Assembly (NCBI GenBank): GCA_031553705.1
Contig: JAVBLD010000033.1
Location: 1 to 64,000, forward strand
Length of the DNA stretch: 64,000 nucleotides
Origin: JAVBLD01 sp031553705
GTDB taxonomy: Bacteria > Bacteroidota > Bacteroidia > Bacteroidales > Marinifilaceae
Direction: 5' to 3'
Shown here: one piece after another, positions 10,206 to 19,105 of the stretch
Numbering within the stretch: position 1 is the first letter of the stretch
Layout of the letters: each line of letters begins with the position of its first letter
The notes under the pieces: model-generated
The model's input: only the letters and a program-made list of their open reading frames with translations
What the model was told of the DNA's origin: nothing
The model's database searches: none
Program-made: the position numbers and the translations under genes

Positions 10206-10892
10206 ATGGATAAGATTGGGGTAATTGTTGCAATGGGCGTTGAGTATCGGCTGGTCGGTGCGTTACTTGAAGATATAACGGAGAAGAAGATAAATGGAAT
10301 TACTTTTGTAGAAGGAAAAGTGGGGGAGCGGTCGGTTGTATTAGCCCAGTGTGGGATCGGCAAAGTTTGTTCCGCAGTAGGAGTGGTGGAGATGATCCAT
10401 CATTTTCATCCTGATTGTATTATTAATTCCGGGGTGGCCGGAGGGATTGACAAATTGACCCGGGTAATGGATATTATAGTAGGAAAAATGATAGTGTATC
10501 ATGATGTGTGGTGTGGTGAAGGGAATGAATACGGGCAGATACAGGGGATGCCGTCCAGGTTTCTGGCAGATGAACATTTGTACCGGATGGCTCTATCGGT
10601 AAAGAGCGATGTGAGAATATACGGCGGTTTGATTTGTAGCGGCGATACATTTGTTTCCGATAAGAAAGAATTGAATTGTATCAAGAAGAGATTTCCCGAA
10701 GGGCTGGCGGTAGATATGGAGTCGTGTTCGGTGGCACAGGTATGCTATATGTATCAGGTACCATTTCTTAGCTTCCGTGTTATCAGCGATACTCCCGGTG
10801 TAACGGGCCATTCTGCACAATACCGGGATTTCTGGACTATAGCTCCCGAAAAGTCGTTTGATATACTGAAGCAGCTATTGATTGCAATTTAG
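10206..10892 (+). CDS. mtnN: 5'-methylthioadenosine/S-adenosylhomocysteine nucleosidase
   Basis: Cleaves the glycosidic bond of methylthioadenosine and S-adenosylhomocysteine, releasing adenine and, from SAH, S-ribosylhomocysteine. The 228-residue protein starts with the family's MxxIGVIxAM segment, with Glu13 in the position of the catalytic Glu12 of the E. coli enzyme. It has NSGVAGG in the phosphorylase-like core, VDMESCSVAQVCY (ribose-binding Met-Glu), and the catalytic Asp in RVISDTPG. luxS follows after 17 bp and consumes its product, so the pair forms the full SAH detoxification and AI-2 route. Alternative name pfs. Confidence 0.95.
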   Translation: MDKIGVIVAMGVEYRLVGALLEDITEKKINGITFVEGKVGERSVVLAQCGIGKVCSAVGVVEMIHHFHPDCIINSGVAGGIDKLTRVMDIIVGKMIVYHDVWCGEGNEYGQIQGMPSRFLADEHLYRMALSVKSDVRIYGGLICSGDTFVSDKKELNCIKKRFPEGLAVDMESCSVAQVCYMYQVPFLSFRVISDTPGVTGHSAQYRDFWTIAPEKSFDILKQLLIAI

Positions 10893-10909
10893 ATTTTAAA
10901 TAGTCATAT

Positions 10910-11389
10910 ATGAATAAGATACCAAGCTTTTCGATAGACCATATTAACCTGTTGAGAGGAATCTATATGTCGCGTAAAGATTATATAGGCGATCAGGTTG
11001 TGACGACGTTCGATATTCGTATGAAGGAGCCGAATCGTGAACCGGCGTTAGGATACGGAGAGTTGCATACAATAGAGCATCTTGCTGCGACTTTTCTGAG
11101 AAATCATTCTACATGGGGAGAGAAAATTGTTTTCTGGGGTCCGATGGGGTGCTGTACCGGTAATTACTTTTTAATGCAGGGAGATCTCCAACCTGCCGAT
11201 ATTGTGGAGTTGATGCGGGATACATTTTGTTTTATCCGTGATTTTGAAGGGGAGGTACCTGGAGTGCATCCCCGGGATTGCGGGAACTATCTGCTGCATA
11301 ATCTTCCGATGGCAAAATACGAAGCTGCCAAATATGTACGGGAGGTACTTGATGTAGTAGAGGAAAAGAATATGATATATCCGGCATAA
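10910..11389 (+). CDS. luxS: S-ribosylhomocysteine lyase
   Basis: LuxS converts S-ribosylhomocysteine to homocysteine and DPD, the precursor of the autoinducer AI-2. The 159-residue length is canonical. The metal site shows as HTIEH (the HxxEH motif) plus the Cys in RDCGNYL. The catalytic cysteine lies in PMGCCTGNY. It is directly downstream of mtnN with 17 bp between, so co-transcription is likely. Whether AI-2 signalling is used cannot be judged here, because no LuxP- or Lsr-type receptor is in the window and the metabolic role alone would justify the pair. Confidence 0.96.
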   Translation: MNKIPSFSIDHINLLRGIYMSRKDYIGDQVVTTFDIRMKEPNREPALGYGELHTIEHLAATFLRNHSTWGEKIVFWGPMGCCTGNYFLMQGDLQPADIVELMRDTFCFIRDFEGEVPGVHPRDCGNYLLHNLPMAKYEAAKYVREVLDVVEEKNMIYPA

Positions 11390-11461
11390 ATCTATATCCC
11401 GGATCCGAAGTCATTTGTATGTTAAATGTTGAAAAACTATAATTTATTAAATAAATAGTAT

Positions 11462-11734
11462 ATGGAATGGGTTGTTGCGCATCGTGAAGCGGTTCACCGC
11501 TTCGAGGTGGAGGAGGCAGGATATATTGCTTATGTGGAATATGTACTTTTCAATGGAGGGATTAATTTTACACACACTTGGGTCCCGAAAGCGTTGGAGG
11601 GTAGAGGAATAGCTTCGGTACTGGTGGCTTATGTATTGCAATATGCCAGGGACAACGGCTTAAAGGTTGTAACCGGCTGTAGCTTTATTGGGAGCTATAT
11701 CAAACGTAATCCGGAATATCAGGATTTACTATAG
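11462..11734 (+). CDS. Small GNAT-like N-acetyltransferase (YjdJ type)
   Basis: A 90-residue protein with the minimal GNAT fold of the YjdJ/Yidj-like group. It shows the acetyl-CoA-binding stretch EGRGIASVLVAYVLQYA followed by GLKVVTGCSFIGSYIKRNPEY, a C-terminal pattern common in this group. These short proteins are thought to acetylate small amines or proteins, but substrates are unknown. The ATG at 11462 follows an AT-rich gap of 72 bp after luxS, so it may be read from the mtnN-luxS transcript. Confidence 0.85.
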   Translation: MEWVVAHREAVHRFEVEEAGYIAYVEYVLFNGGINFTHTWVPKALEGRGIASVLVAYVLQYARDNGLKVVTGCSFIGSYIKRNPEYQDLL

Positions 11735-11768
11735 TGGTTTCTTGCAATGAAAATTCTTTAGAATTTTG

Positions 11769-11776
11769 TACATTTG
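11769..11776 (+). promoter_or_regulatory. Promoter -7 element for the 5'-nucleotidase-like gene
   Basis: TACATTTG is an exact TAnnTTTG element. A partial -33 (TTGC, 11742-11745) lies 23 bp upstream, slightly long. The predicted leader is about 20 nt before the ATG at 11801. Confidence 0.55.
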
Positions 11777-11800
11777 TGATGTTTTTGACAAAGTGATTAT

Positions 11801-13336
11801 ATGGTAAAAAATCGGAAGGTATGGCATAGACTGTCTGTAATGGGTAGGACATTGATGTTTATCATGTTGGTAGTTGCATGTAGCCAGAAGAATAAGGAGA
11901 TGGAGCTGGTTTTGTTGCACACGAATGATACTCATGGGACAGTTGTGGCGATAGAAGGTATTGGCGGATTAGCAGAACGGGCAACTTTTATTAAACAGGT
12001 CAGGGAAAAAAATAAATATACTTTGCTGGTGGATGCCGGGGATATAAATATTGGCCAACCTGCTTCCAATCTGGCGATGGCTAAGCCCGATTTTCTTGCC
12101 TATAAATATATGAAATACGATGCGGTAGTTCCAGGTAATCATGAGTTTGATCATCCGATAAATATTTTTCTTGAGCAGATGAAAAGTGTCAATTTTCCAT
12201 TCCTTACATCTAATATAGAACGGGAAGGGAAATTACTGGGAAAGCCTTATATAATCAAGGAATATGGAAATGTAAAAATAGGTCTGTTCGGGCTGACAAC
12301 AAAGCATACCCAGAATTTAAGTGTCGGAGCTACCTGCCTTGTTTTTCTTGATGAGATAGAGACGGCACATAAAATGGTGCAGCTACTAAAAGAAAAAGAA
12401 GTGGATATCATTATAGCCGTCACCCATCTTGGGATGATTGAAATTACACCTGGCTTTATTACTTCGGCTAAATTGGCGGAACAGGTTGATGGAATTGATA
12501 TCATTGTAGACGGACATTCACATGCTTATCTGGAAAAGCCGGAGATAGTGAATGGAACGTATATTGTCACTGCTAATCAGGGAGGGCGGTATGTCGGGAA
12601 CGGAAAATTGCATATTATCAATAAAAAGTTGGCTAAATTCGACTGGGAACCGGTATTAATGAAGGGGCTCACCCCCGATCCTGTTCTGAAAGAAGTATTA
12701 CAGCCTTTTGTCGATGTAGCCAAACGGGATCTGAATACTTTGATCGGAGAGGCTACCGCGCCGTTTGCTTTGTTTAAGGATCGGGAAAATATGGCTCGCT
12801 ATGGAGAGACTCCCTTAGGTAATCTGGTAACGGATGCAATGTATTGGAAAGCGGGAAAATTATTTAAAATGAAAATCAGCTTTGCGTTGATTAATTCAGG
12901 AGGGATACGCCAGGGTATTCCGGAAGGGGCAATTACCAAAAATGAAGTATTAACGGTATTGCCGTTTGGGGATGAGTTGGATGTAGTGAGGATGACCGGT
13001 AAGGAGGTCACCTATCTGTTTGATTTTCTGGCTGCTGTCCCAATGGGAAGCGGGGCCTTTCCGCAGTTGTCGAAAGAAGTGCAGGTCGTGATTAACAGAA
13101 AAGAGCAAAGAATTGAGGAATTGAAGATTAATAATCAGGTGGTTGTAGATACAGCAATCTACTATATGGCTACCTGCAATTACATAACATCCGGAAGAGA
13201 CAGTTATAATTTCGGATTACCGTCGATCGTACGTAAAGAAAGTACTTCCTGTTATATTTCGGAAGCATTGATCGAATATATCCGGATGCAAGGACAGATT
13301 ATTCCGCGTCTGGAGGGACGGATTAAAGTGAAGTGA
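11801..13336 (+). CDS. 5'-nucleotidase / UshA-type metallophosphoesterase lipoprotein
   Basis: Two-domain periplasmic phosphoesterase likely acting on nucleotides or similar phosphoesters. The N-terminus has a hydrophobic stretch ending in the lipobox-like VVAC, so it is probably a lipoprotein. The metal-binding motifs of the calcineurin-like domain follow in order: LLHTNDTHG, DAGD, PGNHEFD, VTHLG and GHSH. The C-terminal nucleotidase domain begins around residue 320, with ETPLGNLVTDAMYWKAG and NSGGIRQGIPEGAIT. The 511-residue length fits UshA-like proteins. An internal ATG 13 codons downstream is a possible alternative start. The gene converges on the kinase gene at 13346 with a 9-bp gap. 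Confidence 0.9.
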   Translation: MVKNRKVWHRLSVMGRTLMFIMLVVACSQKNKEMELVLLHTNDTHGTVVAIEGIGGLAERATFIKQVREKNKYTLLVDAGDINIGQPASNLAMAKPDFLAYKYMKYDAVVPGNHEFDHPINIFLEQMKSVNFPFLTSNIEREGKLLGKPYIIKEYGNVKIGLFGLTTKHTQNLSVGATCLVFLDEIETAHKMVQLLKEKEVDIIIAVTHLGMIEITPGFITSAKLAEQVDGIDIIVDGHSHAYLEKPEIVNGTYIVTANQGGRYVGNGKLHIINKKLAKFDWEPVLMKGLTPDPVLKEVLQPFVDVAKRDLNTLIGEATAPFALFKDRENMARYGETPLGNLVTDAMYWKAGKLFKMKISFALINSGGIRQGIPEGAITKNEVLTVLPFGDELDVVRMTGKEVTYLFDFLAAVPMGSGAFPQLSKEVQVVINRKEQRIEELKINNQVVVDTAIYYMATCNYITSGRDSYNFGLPSIVRKESTSCYISEALIEYIRMQGQIIPRLEGRIKVK

Positions 13337-13345
13337 TCACCTCTC

Positions 13346-15232
13346 TTATTGCGGCGCACATGGCAGCCTGAACCAAAAACGTGATCCTTGACCGATAATG
13401 GAGTTCACTCCAATTTCTCCCCCCATATTTTCTATGATGCTGCGGCAGATCGAAAGACCAAGACCAGTACCATTAAAAAAATGGTTAACTTGTACGAAAC
13501 GGTCGAAAATGGTGCCGATATATTCCGGCGCAATACCGATCCCCGTATCTCGTACATAAAATTCGACGTTACTTTCGGAAACGTTATATCCGATAGATAT
13601 ATTTCCCTGCGATGTAAATTTGATGGCATTATGAATAAAATTGGAAAGAACCTGGGTTATTCGTTTTTTATCACTGTTTATAGTGAGCGTCGGTAGATGT
13701 TTTTCAAAAATCAATACGACCTTTGATGGTATTTTGGACACAAATGTCTGGATAAGTTCCGAACATAATTCATTTACTTCAATATCGTTGTATTTGATCT
13801 CGAAGATACCTGCTTCTATTTTGGAAAAATCCAGGATATCGGAGATCAATTGCAACAACTGTTCGCTATTATTCTGAATAATGCTTAAATATTGTTGTTT
13901 GGCATCCTGATCATCTACATCGGCAATTACCGCTGAGAATCCGACAATAGCGTTTAACGGTGTACGTATCTCATGGCTCATATTGGCCAGAAAAGCTGAT
14001 TTAAGCCGGTCCGATTCTTCTGCTTTGATTTTTGCTTCAATTAATTTTGCTTCCGTTTTCTTTGATTCAGTGATATCATAGTTTAATCCGACAATTTCAA
14101 GGTTATTATTAGCCAAATCGAATTCTTTTATTTTTAATATACAGCGTACCCATTTCCAGTCGTCCCCGTTTTTTACTCTGATTTCTGCCTGCATATCGGA
14201 CGCTTTGCCTCTGAAAATGTCCCGGTAAAAATTTTGTATGATCTGCCTGTCGTCAGAGTGTATGCTTTTATAAATGCTGATAATGTCCTTCAGGTTGCGT
14301 TTCTCTTCATTCATATTCTTGAACCATTGCTCAATGGCGAATCCCGTTTGCTTGATCGGATTCCATTTGTAGACTCCGATTCCCGCAAACTCCGCAATAT
14401 AGGTAAAGAAATCTTCGAATTCCCTGATTCTCTGAAAGGTATTTGATGTTGCGGTATTGTCAGAGGATACCAGCATATAGCCTCCGATATCGTCATTTTT
14501 ATCTCTTAGTACGGTTCCTTTGATATTAAGTTTTTTTATCTCTTTCGGGGTTGTCAGGAGATTGGTGTAATCGATATCCAGGCAACACCCTCTGCCGTTA
14601 CGTAGCTCATTTTTGGCACTACCGGTCAAAAACGGATGTTCATAGATATGGTTTCCCAGTACATTTTCTTTTTGAGGAAATCCAAGTATTTTAAGTGCAT
14701 TTTCATTGATATCCTGCAGGAAACCGTCTTTATTGTATAGTTCTATCCCTGCAGGAATATATTGGGATATATTATACAGGTAACTGTCATTCCGGTTGAT
14801 TACCACGGATTGTGTCTGCTCTTCATGTTTTTTTGTCTCCTTATATGCGGATAGATACTGAATATATCCTTTTATCGATTGTTTACTTTTGTTACTGTCC
14901 GGTTTATATTCCGATTTGGCGCGGATCCAGGAATAACCATGGACGGTCTTGATGGGAAAAGTCTCATCATACGTATAGAGTTGTTGTAAGGTTAAGCTGT
15001 CAAATCCTGCCTGCTCTTGGTAATCTTTATGTATCAGATTAATAAAAGTATCGAATGTGATGGTTTTTGAACTCAACCCCATTCTCTCTACGATGTTGTC
15101 CGAGCACAAAAAACATTTGTTCTTAATATCCGCTTCCCACCAGCCAATATTTATCATTTGATGAATGTCAGATTCTTTCATTCCTACCTCGTCCCGACTA
15201 CTTTCTCCATTCATAGCTAATAATTCTGTCAT
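13346..15232 (-). CDS. Orphan PAS-domain sensor histidine kinase (paralogue of the gene at 19106)
   Basis: A 628-residue kinase with no signal peptide or membrane helix, so it should be cytoplasmic. Order: an N-terminal PAS-like module (about 20-130), a second PAS (about 150-265), a PAS_3-type domain (about 285-395), the phospho-acceptor helix (FLANMSHEIRTPLNA, His near 420), then the HATPase with N-box NFIHNAIKFT, DTGIGIAPE and GTGLGLSI. There is no receiver domain and no response regulator next to it, so its partner is elsewhere. Its N-terminal module, second PAS and kinase core align by eye with the kinase at 19106. It is divergent from the surface-protein gene at 15407, across a perfect 24-bp inverted repeat. 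Confidence 0.93.
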   Translation of the reverse strand: MTELLAMNGESSRDEVGMKESDIHQMINIGWWEADIKNKCFLCSDNIVERMGLSSKTITFDTFINLIHKDYQEQAGFDSLTLQQLYTYDETFPIKTVHGYSWIRAKSEYKPDSNKSKQSIKGYIQYLSAYKETKKHEEQTQSVVINRNDSYLYNISQYIPAGIELYNKDGFLQDINENALKILGFPQKENVLGNHIYEHPFLTGSAKNELRNGRGCCLDIDYTNLLTTPKEIKKLNIKGTVLRDKNDDIGGYMLVSSDNTATSNTFQRIREFEDFFTYIAEFAGIGVYKWNPIKQTGFAIEQWFKNMNEEKRNLKDIISIYKSIHSDDRQIIQNFYRDIFRGKASDMQAEIRVKNGDDWKWVRCILKIKEFDLANNNLEIVGLNYDITESKKTEAKLIEAKIKAEESDRLKSAFLANMSHEIRTPLNAIVGFSAVIADVDDQDAKQQYLSIIQNNSEQLLQLISDILDFSKIEAGIFEIKYNDIEVNELCSELIQTFVSKIPSKVVLIFEKHLPTLTINSDKKRITQVLSNFIHNAIKFTSQGNISIGYNVSESNVEFYVRDTGIGIAPEYIGTIFDRFVQVNHFFNGTGLGLSICRSIIENMGGEIGVNSIIGQGSRFWFRLPCAPQ

Positions 15233-15339
15233 GTATTCTGTTTAATATACGGAGCATACTCGTTTTAGTTGAATAAATTTTTCATAAGTTAGATTAAAAA
15301 TATGAGAATTCCTGCCTAGTGTAATTAAAATTAAAATGG

Positions 15340-15395
15340 CATAATATTTGTAATGAACAAAAGAAAAATTACTTTTGTTCATTACAAATATTATG
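15340..15395. repeat. Perfect 24-bp inverted repeat with 8-nt loop in a divergent intergenic region
   Basis: The 24 bases at 15340-15363 and those at 15372-15395 are exact reverse complements, separated by AAAAATTA at 15364-15371. The arms begin CATAATATTTGTAATG and the symmetry stops at both outer edges. It lies 107 bp upstream of the kinase gene and 11 bp upstream of the ATG at 15407, so any transcript starting to its left would carry a very stable hairpin right before the start codon. It could be an operator, a leader hairpin, a tiny MITE-like element or an assembly artefact. A terminator is unlikely between divergent genes. Confidence 0.9.
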
Positions 15396-15406
15396 ATTGA
15401 TAAACG

Positions 15407-18016
15407 ATGAAGAAAATATTGTTTTTGATTGCTTTAGCCTATAGTTTATGCGGATTTTCATTATATGATGAAGATCCATTTTTATTGAAAGTCCGTCAGA
15501 ATTTTATGACGAGAGCGAAGATGCAACCGCAGGAAAAGGTATATCTGCATACGGACCGGGAACAATATATTGTAGGAGATACGGTTTGGTTCAGGGCTTA
15601 TCTGGTGGATATGCTTACCAATATGAAATCCAATTACAGCCAGTATGTATATGTGGAACTGACGAACCGGCAGGACTCCGTGATTAAGCGTGTAAAAGTG
15701 ACTTGTCGGGATTCAATCTTTTCCGGTTATATGGATATTCCGGTTGTTTCGAGGGGTGAATATATTCTTCGGGCTTTCTCTTACTGGATGCAGAATGCCG
15801 GAAAAGATTACCTGTTTGAGAAGAAAATCAAGATAACCAATCTTGAAGATTTCAGAGTCAATACCCGTGTGACTTATACAGAAGAGAAGGAAAGAAGTAT
15901 TGCCCATATTCGTTTCACCAATGCAGCAGGAAGTGCATTTGATAAGGTATATATCTGCTACCAGGTGAATAAAAAAGGGAAAAATGGAAAAATGTTGATA
16001 CAGCGTACGGATACTAGGGGGGAGATACAGGTAGAATTTGATTCGAAAGAAAGTCCTGATGAAATCTATGTAAAATTTGATGAGAAGGATTCTCCTTTTT
16101 CGTTTGAACGCCACATTCATATATCGCCTCGGGTAAAAGACTTTAATATTTCCTTTTTTCCAGAAGGAGGGCATTTACTGTCGGGTAATATGCAGAATAT
16201 TGCCTTCAAAGCCATCGGAAATGACGGATTGTCGGTAGATGTGATGGGATATATATACGATGATACGGATGAAATCGTGGGAATGTTTAATACGGTTCAC
16301 CGAGGAATGGGAGGTTTTGCTTTGGATGTAAAACCGGGGAAACGGTATTATGCGGTTGTTACGACGGCAGACAGTAGCCAGAAAAAGGTGGAGTTGCCGG
16401 AAGTGCGGCGTGATGCCATTGGTTTAAAGGTTAAAAAGGTCGACAGTCTGTTGCTCTATCAGGTTATGCTGGGGGACAGTGCCCGGCAGCCGGAAGATCT
16501 CTGTTTTTTGGCCCATTCTCGAGGGGTCGTGTTGGCATTCGGGCGTTTAAACGGGAGAAGTATCGGTCGGCTGGATTGGGAGAAGTTGCCGGAGGGAATA
16601 TTGAATCTTGTATTGATGGATTCGAAATATAATGTTTATAGTCAACGTCTCTGTTTCATCCGGAAAAAAGAGAGACCGGAATTGTATATCGAACCGGATA
16701 AAAAGAGCTATGAAGCGCGCGATTTGGTGAAATTGAATTTACATCTGTCTGTTGATACAGGCCGTTTTAATCCCGGTTCTTTTTCGATTGCGGTTACTGA
16801 TGACGGAAAAGTGAAGCAGGATTCTCTGGCAGATAATATACAATCAAATTTGTTATTGACTTCCGACTTAAAAGGATATATTGAAGATCCCGGATATTAT
16901 TTTAGAGAGGTAAATCTAACTACGGACCGTTGTCTTGATATACTGATGATGACACAAGGATGGACGCGGTTTGATGTAGCCCAAATTGCCCGTGGAGAGT
17001 ATGAGGATACTCCGTATTATATGGAACAAGGGCAAGCCGTTTCCGGTAAAGTAAAAAATTTTTGGGGTAAGGATGCCCAAAAGGCCCAATTGATATTATT
17101 TTCTAATTCCGGACTTTTCAAGATGGTAGATGCGGATACTGCTGGTCGGTTTATGGTGGACGGGATTTCCTATCCCGATGGTACGCAGTTTCTGCTACAG
17201 GCACAGAATCGTAAGGGACGTAGAAGAGTTGAGGTTATCGTAGATGAAGATATTTTTATCGCACCGGAGAATCGATTTCCATACAAGCGGGAAAATGAAG
17301 AGGCAAAGGATGATGATTTTTATTTGAAAAGAGATTATTACTATGTAAATGGCGAAAAAATTTATGTTCTGGATGAGGTGGTGATCAAGAGAAAGAAGCC
17401 TAAAAAAGTACCCTCTTTTTATGACAATATGGCAACATATCATTTGGATTCGGTAAAGATTGCATCGATGAAAGATCTTAGGATTGAGGATATATTGCAG
17501 GAGATGCCGGGAATAACGGTTGTAGATGATAATGTTACCCGTTATGGTAAGACATTGCATCTTCGGGTTAATGATTTTCCAGAAGATATGGAATATATCA
17601 GATTATTGCCGGTCGAATATCTATTGAGTATCAGTTATATCGAAGAGATGCAGTCAAAGGTACTGTTTGGCGATAGCGCCGCTAACGGTGCTTTGATTAT
17701 CACGATGAATCCTATATATAGGGATAAGCCCCGTTTAAATATGTCTGTTATTTCGCCTTTAGGTTATCAAAGAGCTGCGGCGTTTTATATTCCTAGATAT
17801 GAGGTTGATTCTGTGCGCCTTGCTCGCAAAGATTCGGTGGATGACCGACATACGATATATTGGAATCCGAATGTGAAGATCGATAGCAGCGGTTCAACAA
17901 CACTATCGTTTTCTACGGCGGATGAATATAATACCTATACAATTATATTGGAAGGCATATTGAGTGACGGAACAATATGCCGCCAGGAAAAAAAAATTAC
18001 GTTGAAGCTTCCTTAA
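15407..18016 (+). CDS. Large exported MG2-domain protein with TonB-plug-like region
   Basis: An 869-residue exported protein of a type common in Bacteroidota and usually annotated as TonB-receptor-like or hypothetical. It has a signal peptide (first 17 or so residues), then a macroglobulin MG2-like domain with HTDREQYIVGDTVWFRA. Several Ig-like repeats follow, and a segment at about 684-769 resembles a TonB-receptor plug (IEDILQEMPGITVVDD ... FGDSAANGALIITMN). A further Ig-like strand set closes the protein (STTLSFSTADEYNTYTI). No 22-strand beta barrel follows the plug, so it cannot be a receptor itself. A role in surface scaffolding or as a partner of a receptor is only inference. Its start sits 11 bp after the 24-bp inverted repeat. 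Confidence 0.85.
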   Translation: MKKILFLIALAYSLCGFSLYDEDPFLLKVRQNFMTRAKMQPQEKVYLHTDREQYIVGDTVWFRAYLVDMLTNMKSNYSQYVYVELTNRQDSVIKRVKVTCRDSIFSGYMDIPVVSRGEYILRAFSYWMQNAGKDYLFEKKIKITNLEDFRVNTRVTYTEEKERSIAHIRFTNAAGSAFDKVYICYQVNKKGKNGKMLIQRTDTRGEIQVEFDSKESPDEIYVKFDEKDSPFSFERHIHISPRVKDFNISFFPEGGHLLSGNMQNIAFKAIGNDGLSVDVMGYIYDDTDEIVGMFNTVHRGMGGFALDVKPGKRYYAVVTTADSSQKKVELPEVRRDAIGLKVKKVDSLLLYQVMLGDSARQPEDLCFLAHSRGVVLAFGRLNGRSIGRLDWEKLPEGILNLVLMDSKYNVYSQRLCFIRKKERPELYIEPDKKSYEARDLVKLNLHLSVDTGRFNPGSFSIAVTDDGKVKQDSLADNIQSNLLLTSDLKGYIEDPGYYFREVNLTTDRCLDILMMTQGWTRFDVAQIARGEYEDTPYYMEQGQAVSGKVKNFWGKDAQKAQLILFSNSGLFKMVDADTAGRFMVDGISYPDGTQFLLQAQNRKGRRRVEVIVDEDIFIAPENRFPYKRENEEAKDDDFYLKRDYYYVNGEKIYVLDEVVIKRKKPKKVPSFYDNMATYHLDSVKIASMKDLRIEDILQEMPGITVVDDNVTRYGKTLHLRVNDFPEDMEYIRLLPVEYLLSISYIEEMQSKVLFGDSAANGALIITMNPIYRDKPRLNMSVISPLGYQRAAAFYIPRYEVDSVRLARKDSVDDRHTIYWNPNVKIDSSGSTTLSFSTADEYNTYTIILEGILSDGTICRQEKKITLKLP

Positions 18017-18058
18017 ATTACAGTATGTAAGATAAATCTGGATAGATTCCTTGCTGTC

Positions 18059-18265
18059 TTATTTTATTCTTTTCTGTTTTTGATTTTTGGAGATAGATCT
18101 CCTGGAGGTATATGTCATAATAAAGAGCAGAAATGAACTGAGGAGCCCGATATATATCGGTAGATTTTGCTCCAAAGAAAGGTCGCCAGGGGTTAGTAAT
18201 AATATAAAGCAAACCATAAGAGCAATAGAAATATACATGAAAATCCGGAAAAATCGTAACCCCAT
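18059..18265 (-). CDS. Small two-helix membrane protein, unknown function
   Basis: A 68-residue protein with two hydrophobic helices (about residues 8-25, ending CFILLL, and 36-52, IYIGLLSSFLLFIMTY) and a strongly basic tail ending KNQKQKRIK. I do not recognise the family. It is chosen over the overlapping minus-strand frame ending at 18018 because it has the composition of a real membrane protein and an exact -7 promoter element 30 bp upstream. The basic tail predicts both termini in the cytoplasm. It converges with the MG2 gene, leaving 42 bp. Confidence 0.65.
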   Translation of the reverse strand: MGLRFFRIFMYISIALMVCFILLLTPGDLSLEQNLPIYIGLLSSFLLFIMTYTSRRSISKNQKQKRIK

Positions 18266-18294
18266 TTTAGTGATGGTTTAAATCAAACAACAGA

Positions 18295-18302
18295 CAAATA
18301 TA
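18295..18302 (-). promoter_or_regulatory. Promoter -7 element for the small membrane protein
   Basis: CAAATATA on the plus strand reads TATATTTG on the minus strand, an exact TAnnTTTG match. It lies 30 bp upstream of the ATG at 18265 and supports that small gene as real. Confidence 0.5.
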
Positions 18303-18408
18303 GTATAAAAACAGCCTAAATAAAATCAGTTTCGTTAAAAATGGCCCGCCTGTTTTATATTTTGCCCGGATATTCGTATCTTGTATGGGAAATAAATATA
18401 AAAAGAAT

Positions 18409-18897
18409 ATGAGAACAGAGACATTTACACTTAGAAGTATCGATGTAGGCGGTATTGGGACGTTGAAGGAGGCTCATACCGCATCTGGAGGTCGCAATAT
18501 ATCTCCGGCGCTTTCTTGGGTAAACGCGCCGGAAGGTACCCGTAGCTTCGCTGTTACTATGTACGATAAGGATGCTCCTACCGGAGGCGGTTTCTGGCAC
18601 TGGTTGATATTTGATATTCCTCCTACGGTAAATGGTTTGCCGGCTGACGCAGGGAATATATCAAGCCATCTTGCTCCTCCGTCGGCTATTCAAAGTATTA
18701 CGGATTACGGCTCGTACGGATATGGAGGCCCCAATCCACCTCATGGTCACGGATGGCATAGTTATATGATTACAGTTTACGCCTTGAAAGTGGAGTCTCT
18801 CGGTATGACGCGAGATATGACACCTGCTCAGGTCGGCTTTAATTTATGGAAGAATACTATTGAAAAAGCCTCTATCGTGTTCTACTATCAGAATTGA
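18409..18897 (+). CDS. PEBP-family (YbhB/YbcL) protein
   Basis: Phosphatidylethanolamine-binding-like fold, cytoplasmic, with no established reaction in bacteria. The family signatures are clear: SGGRNISPALSWVNAPEG, MYDKDAPTGGGFWHWLIFDIP (the DPDAP-type ligand site), and GYGGPNPPHGHGWHSYMITVYAL. An in-frame ATG exists at 18385, but MRTETFTLRSIDVGG at 18409 fits the family start better, giving 162 residues. A weak promoter-like TATCTTG at 18377-18383 would also exclude the upstream ATG. A strong terminator hairpin follows, so it is probably transcribed alone. Confidence 0.9.
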   Translation: MRTETFTLRSIDVGGIGTLKEAHTASGGRNISPALSWVNAPEGTRSFAVTMYDKDAPTGGGFWHWLIFDIPPTVNGLPADAGNISSHLAPPSAIQSITDYGSYGYGGPNPPHGHGWHSYMITVYALKVESLGMTRDMTPAQVGFNLWKNTIEKASIVFYYQN

Positions 18898-18931
18898 AAA
18901 TCCTGATAGGTTTTAGTGTATTTAAATTATT

Positions 18932-18978
18932 TGTCCTGTTTTTTTCTCTAAATAAATGGAAAAAAACAGGACATTTTT
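18932..18978 (+). terminator. Rho-independent terminator after the PEBP gene
   Basis: A perfect 15-bp stem (TGTCCTGTTTTTTTC at 18932-18946 with its complement at 18959-18973) encloses a 12-nt loop and is followed by TTTTT. It is the cleanest terminator in the window. Confidence 0.85.
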
Positions 18979-19064
18979 ATATATAAGGTTTTCCGTTATA
19001 GTTAAATAAGTGGTGTATAACTGCAAAAAAGCGTATTAAAGAGCGAAAAATCATTCAGAATTCA

Positions 19065-19072
19065 TATTTTTG
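19065..19072 (+). promoter_or_regulatory. Promoter -7 element for the second histidine kinase
   Basis: TATTTTTG matches TAnnTTTG exactly and predicts a leader of about 30 nt before the ATG at 19106. No TTTG is visible at the -33 distance. Confidence 0.5.
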
Positions 19073-19105
19073 CAATGGTGAAATATGTAATGGCTAGTAT
19101 GGCTT

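Noticed and set aside
15340..15395. Invertible promoter (inverton) explanation for the palindrome
   Set aside because: Only 8 bp separates the arms, too little to hold a promoter that could flip, and no recombinase is nearby.
18018..18212. Minus-strand frame overlapping the small membrane gene
   Set aside because: The frame ending at 18059 has helices and a matching promoter; this one has neither.
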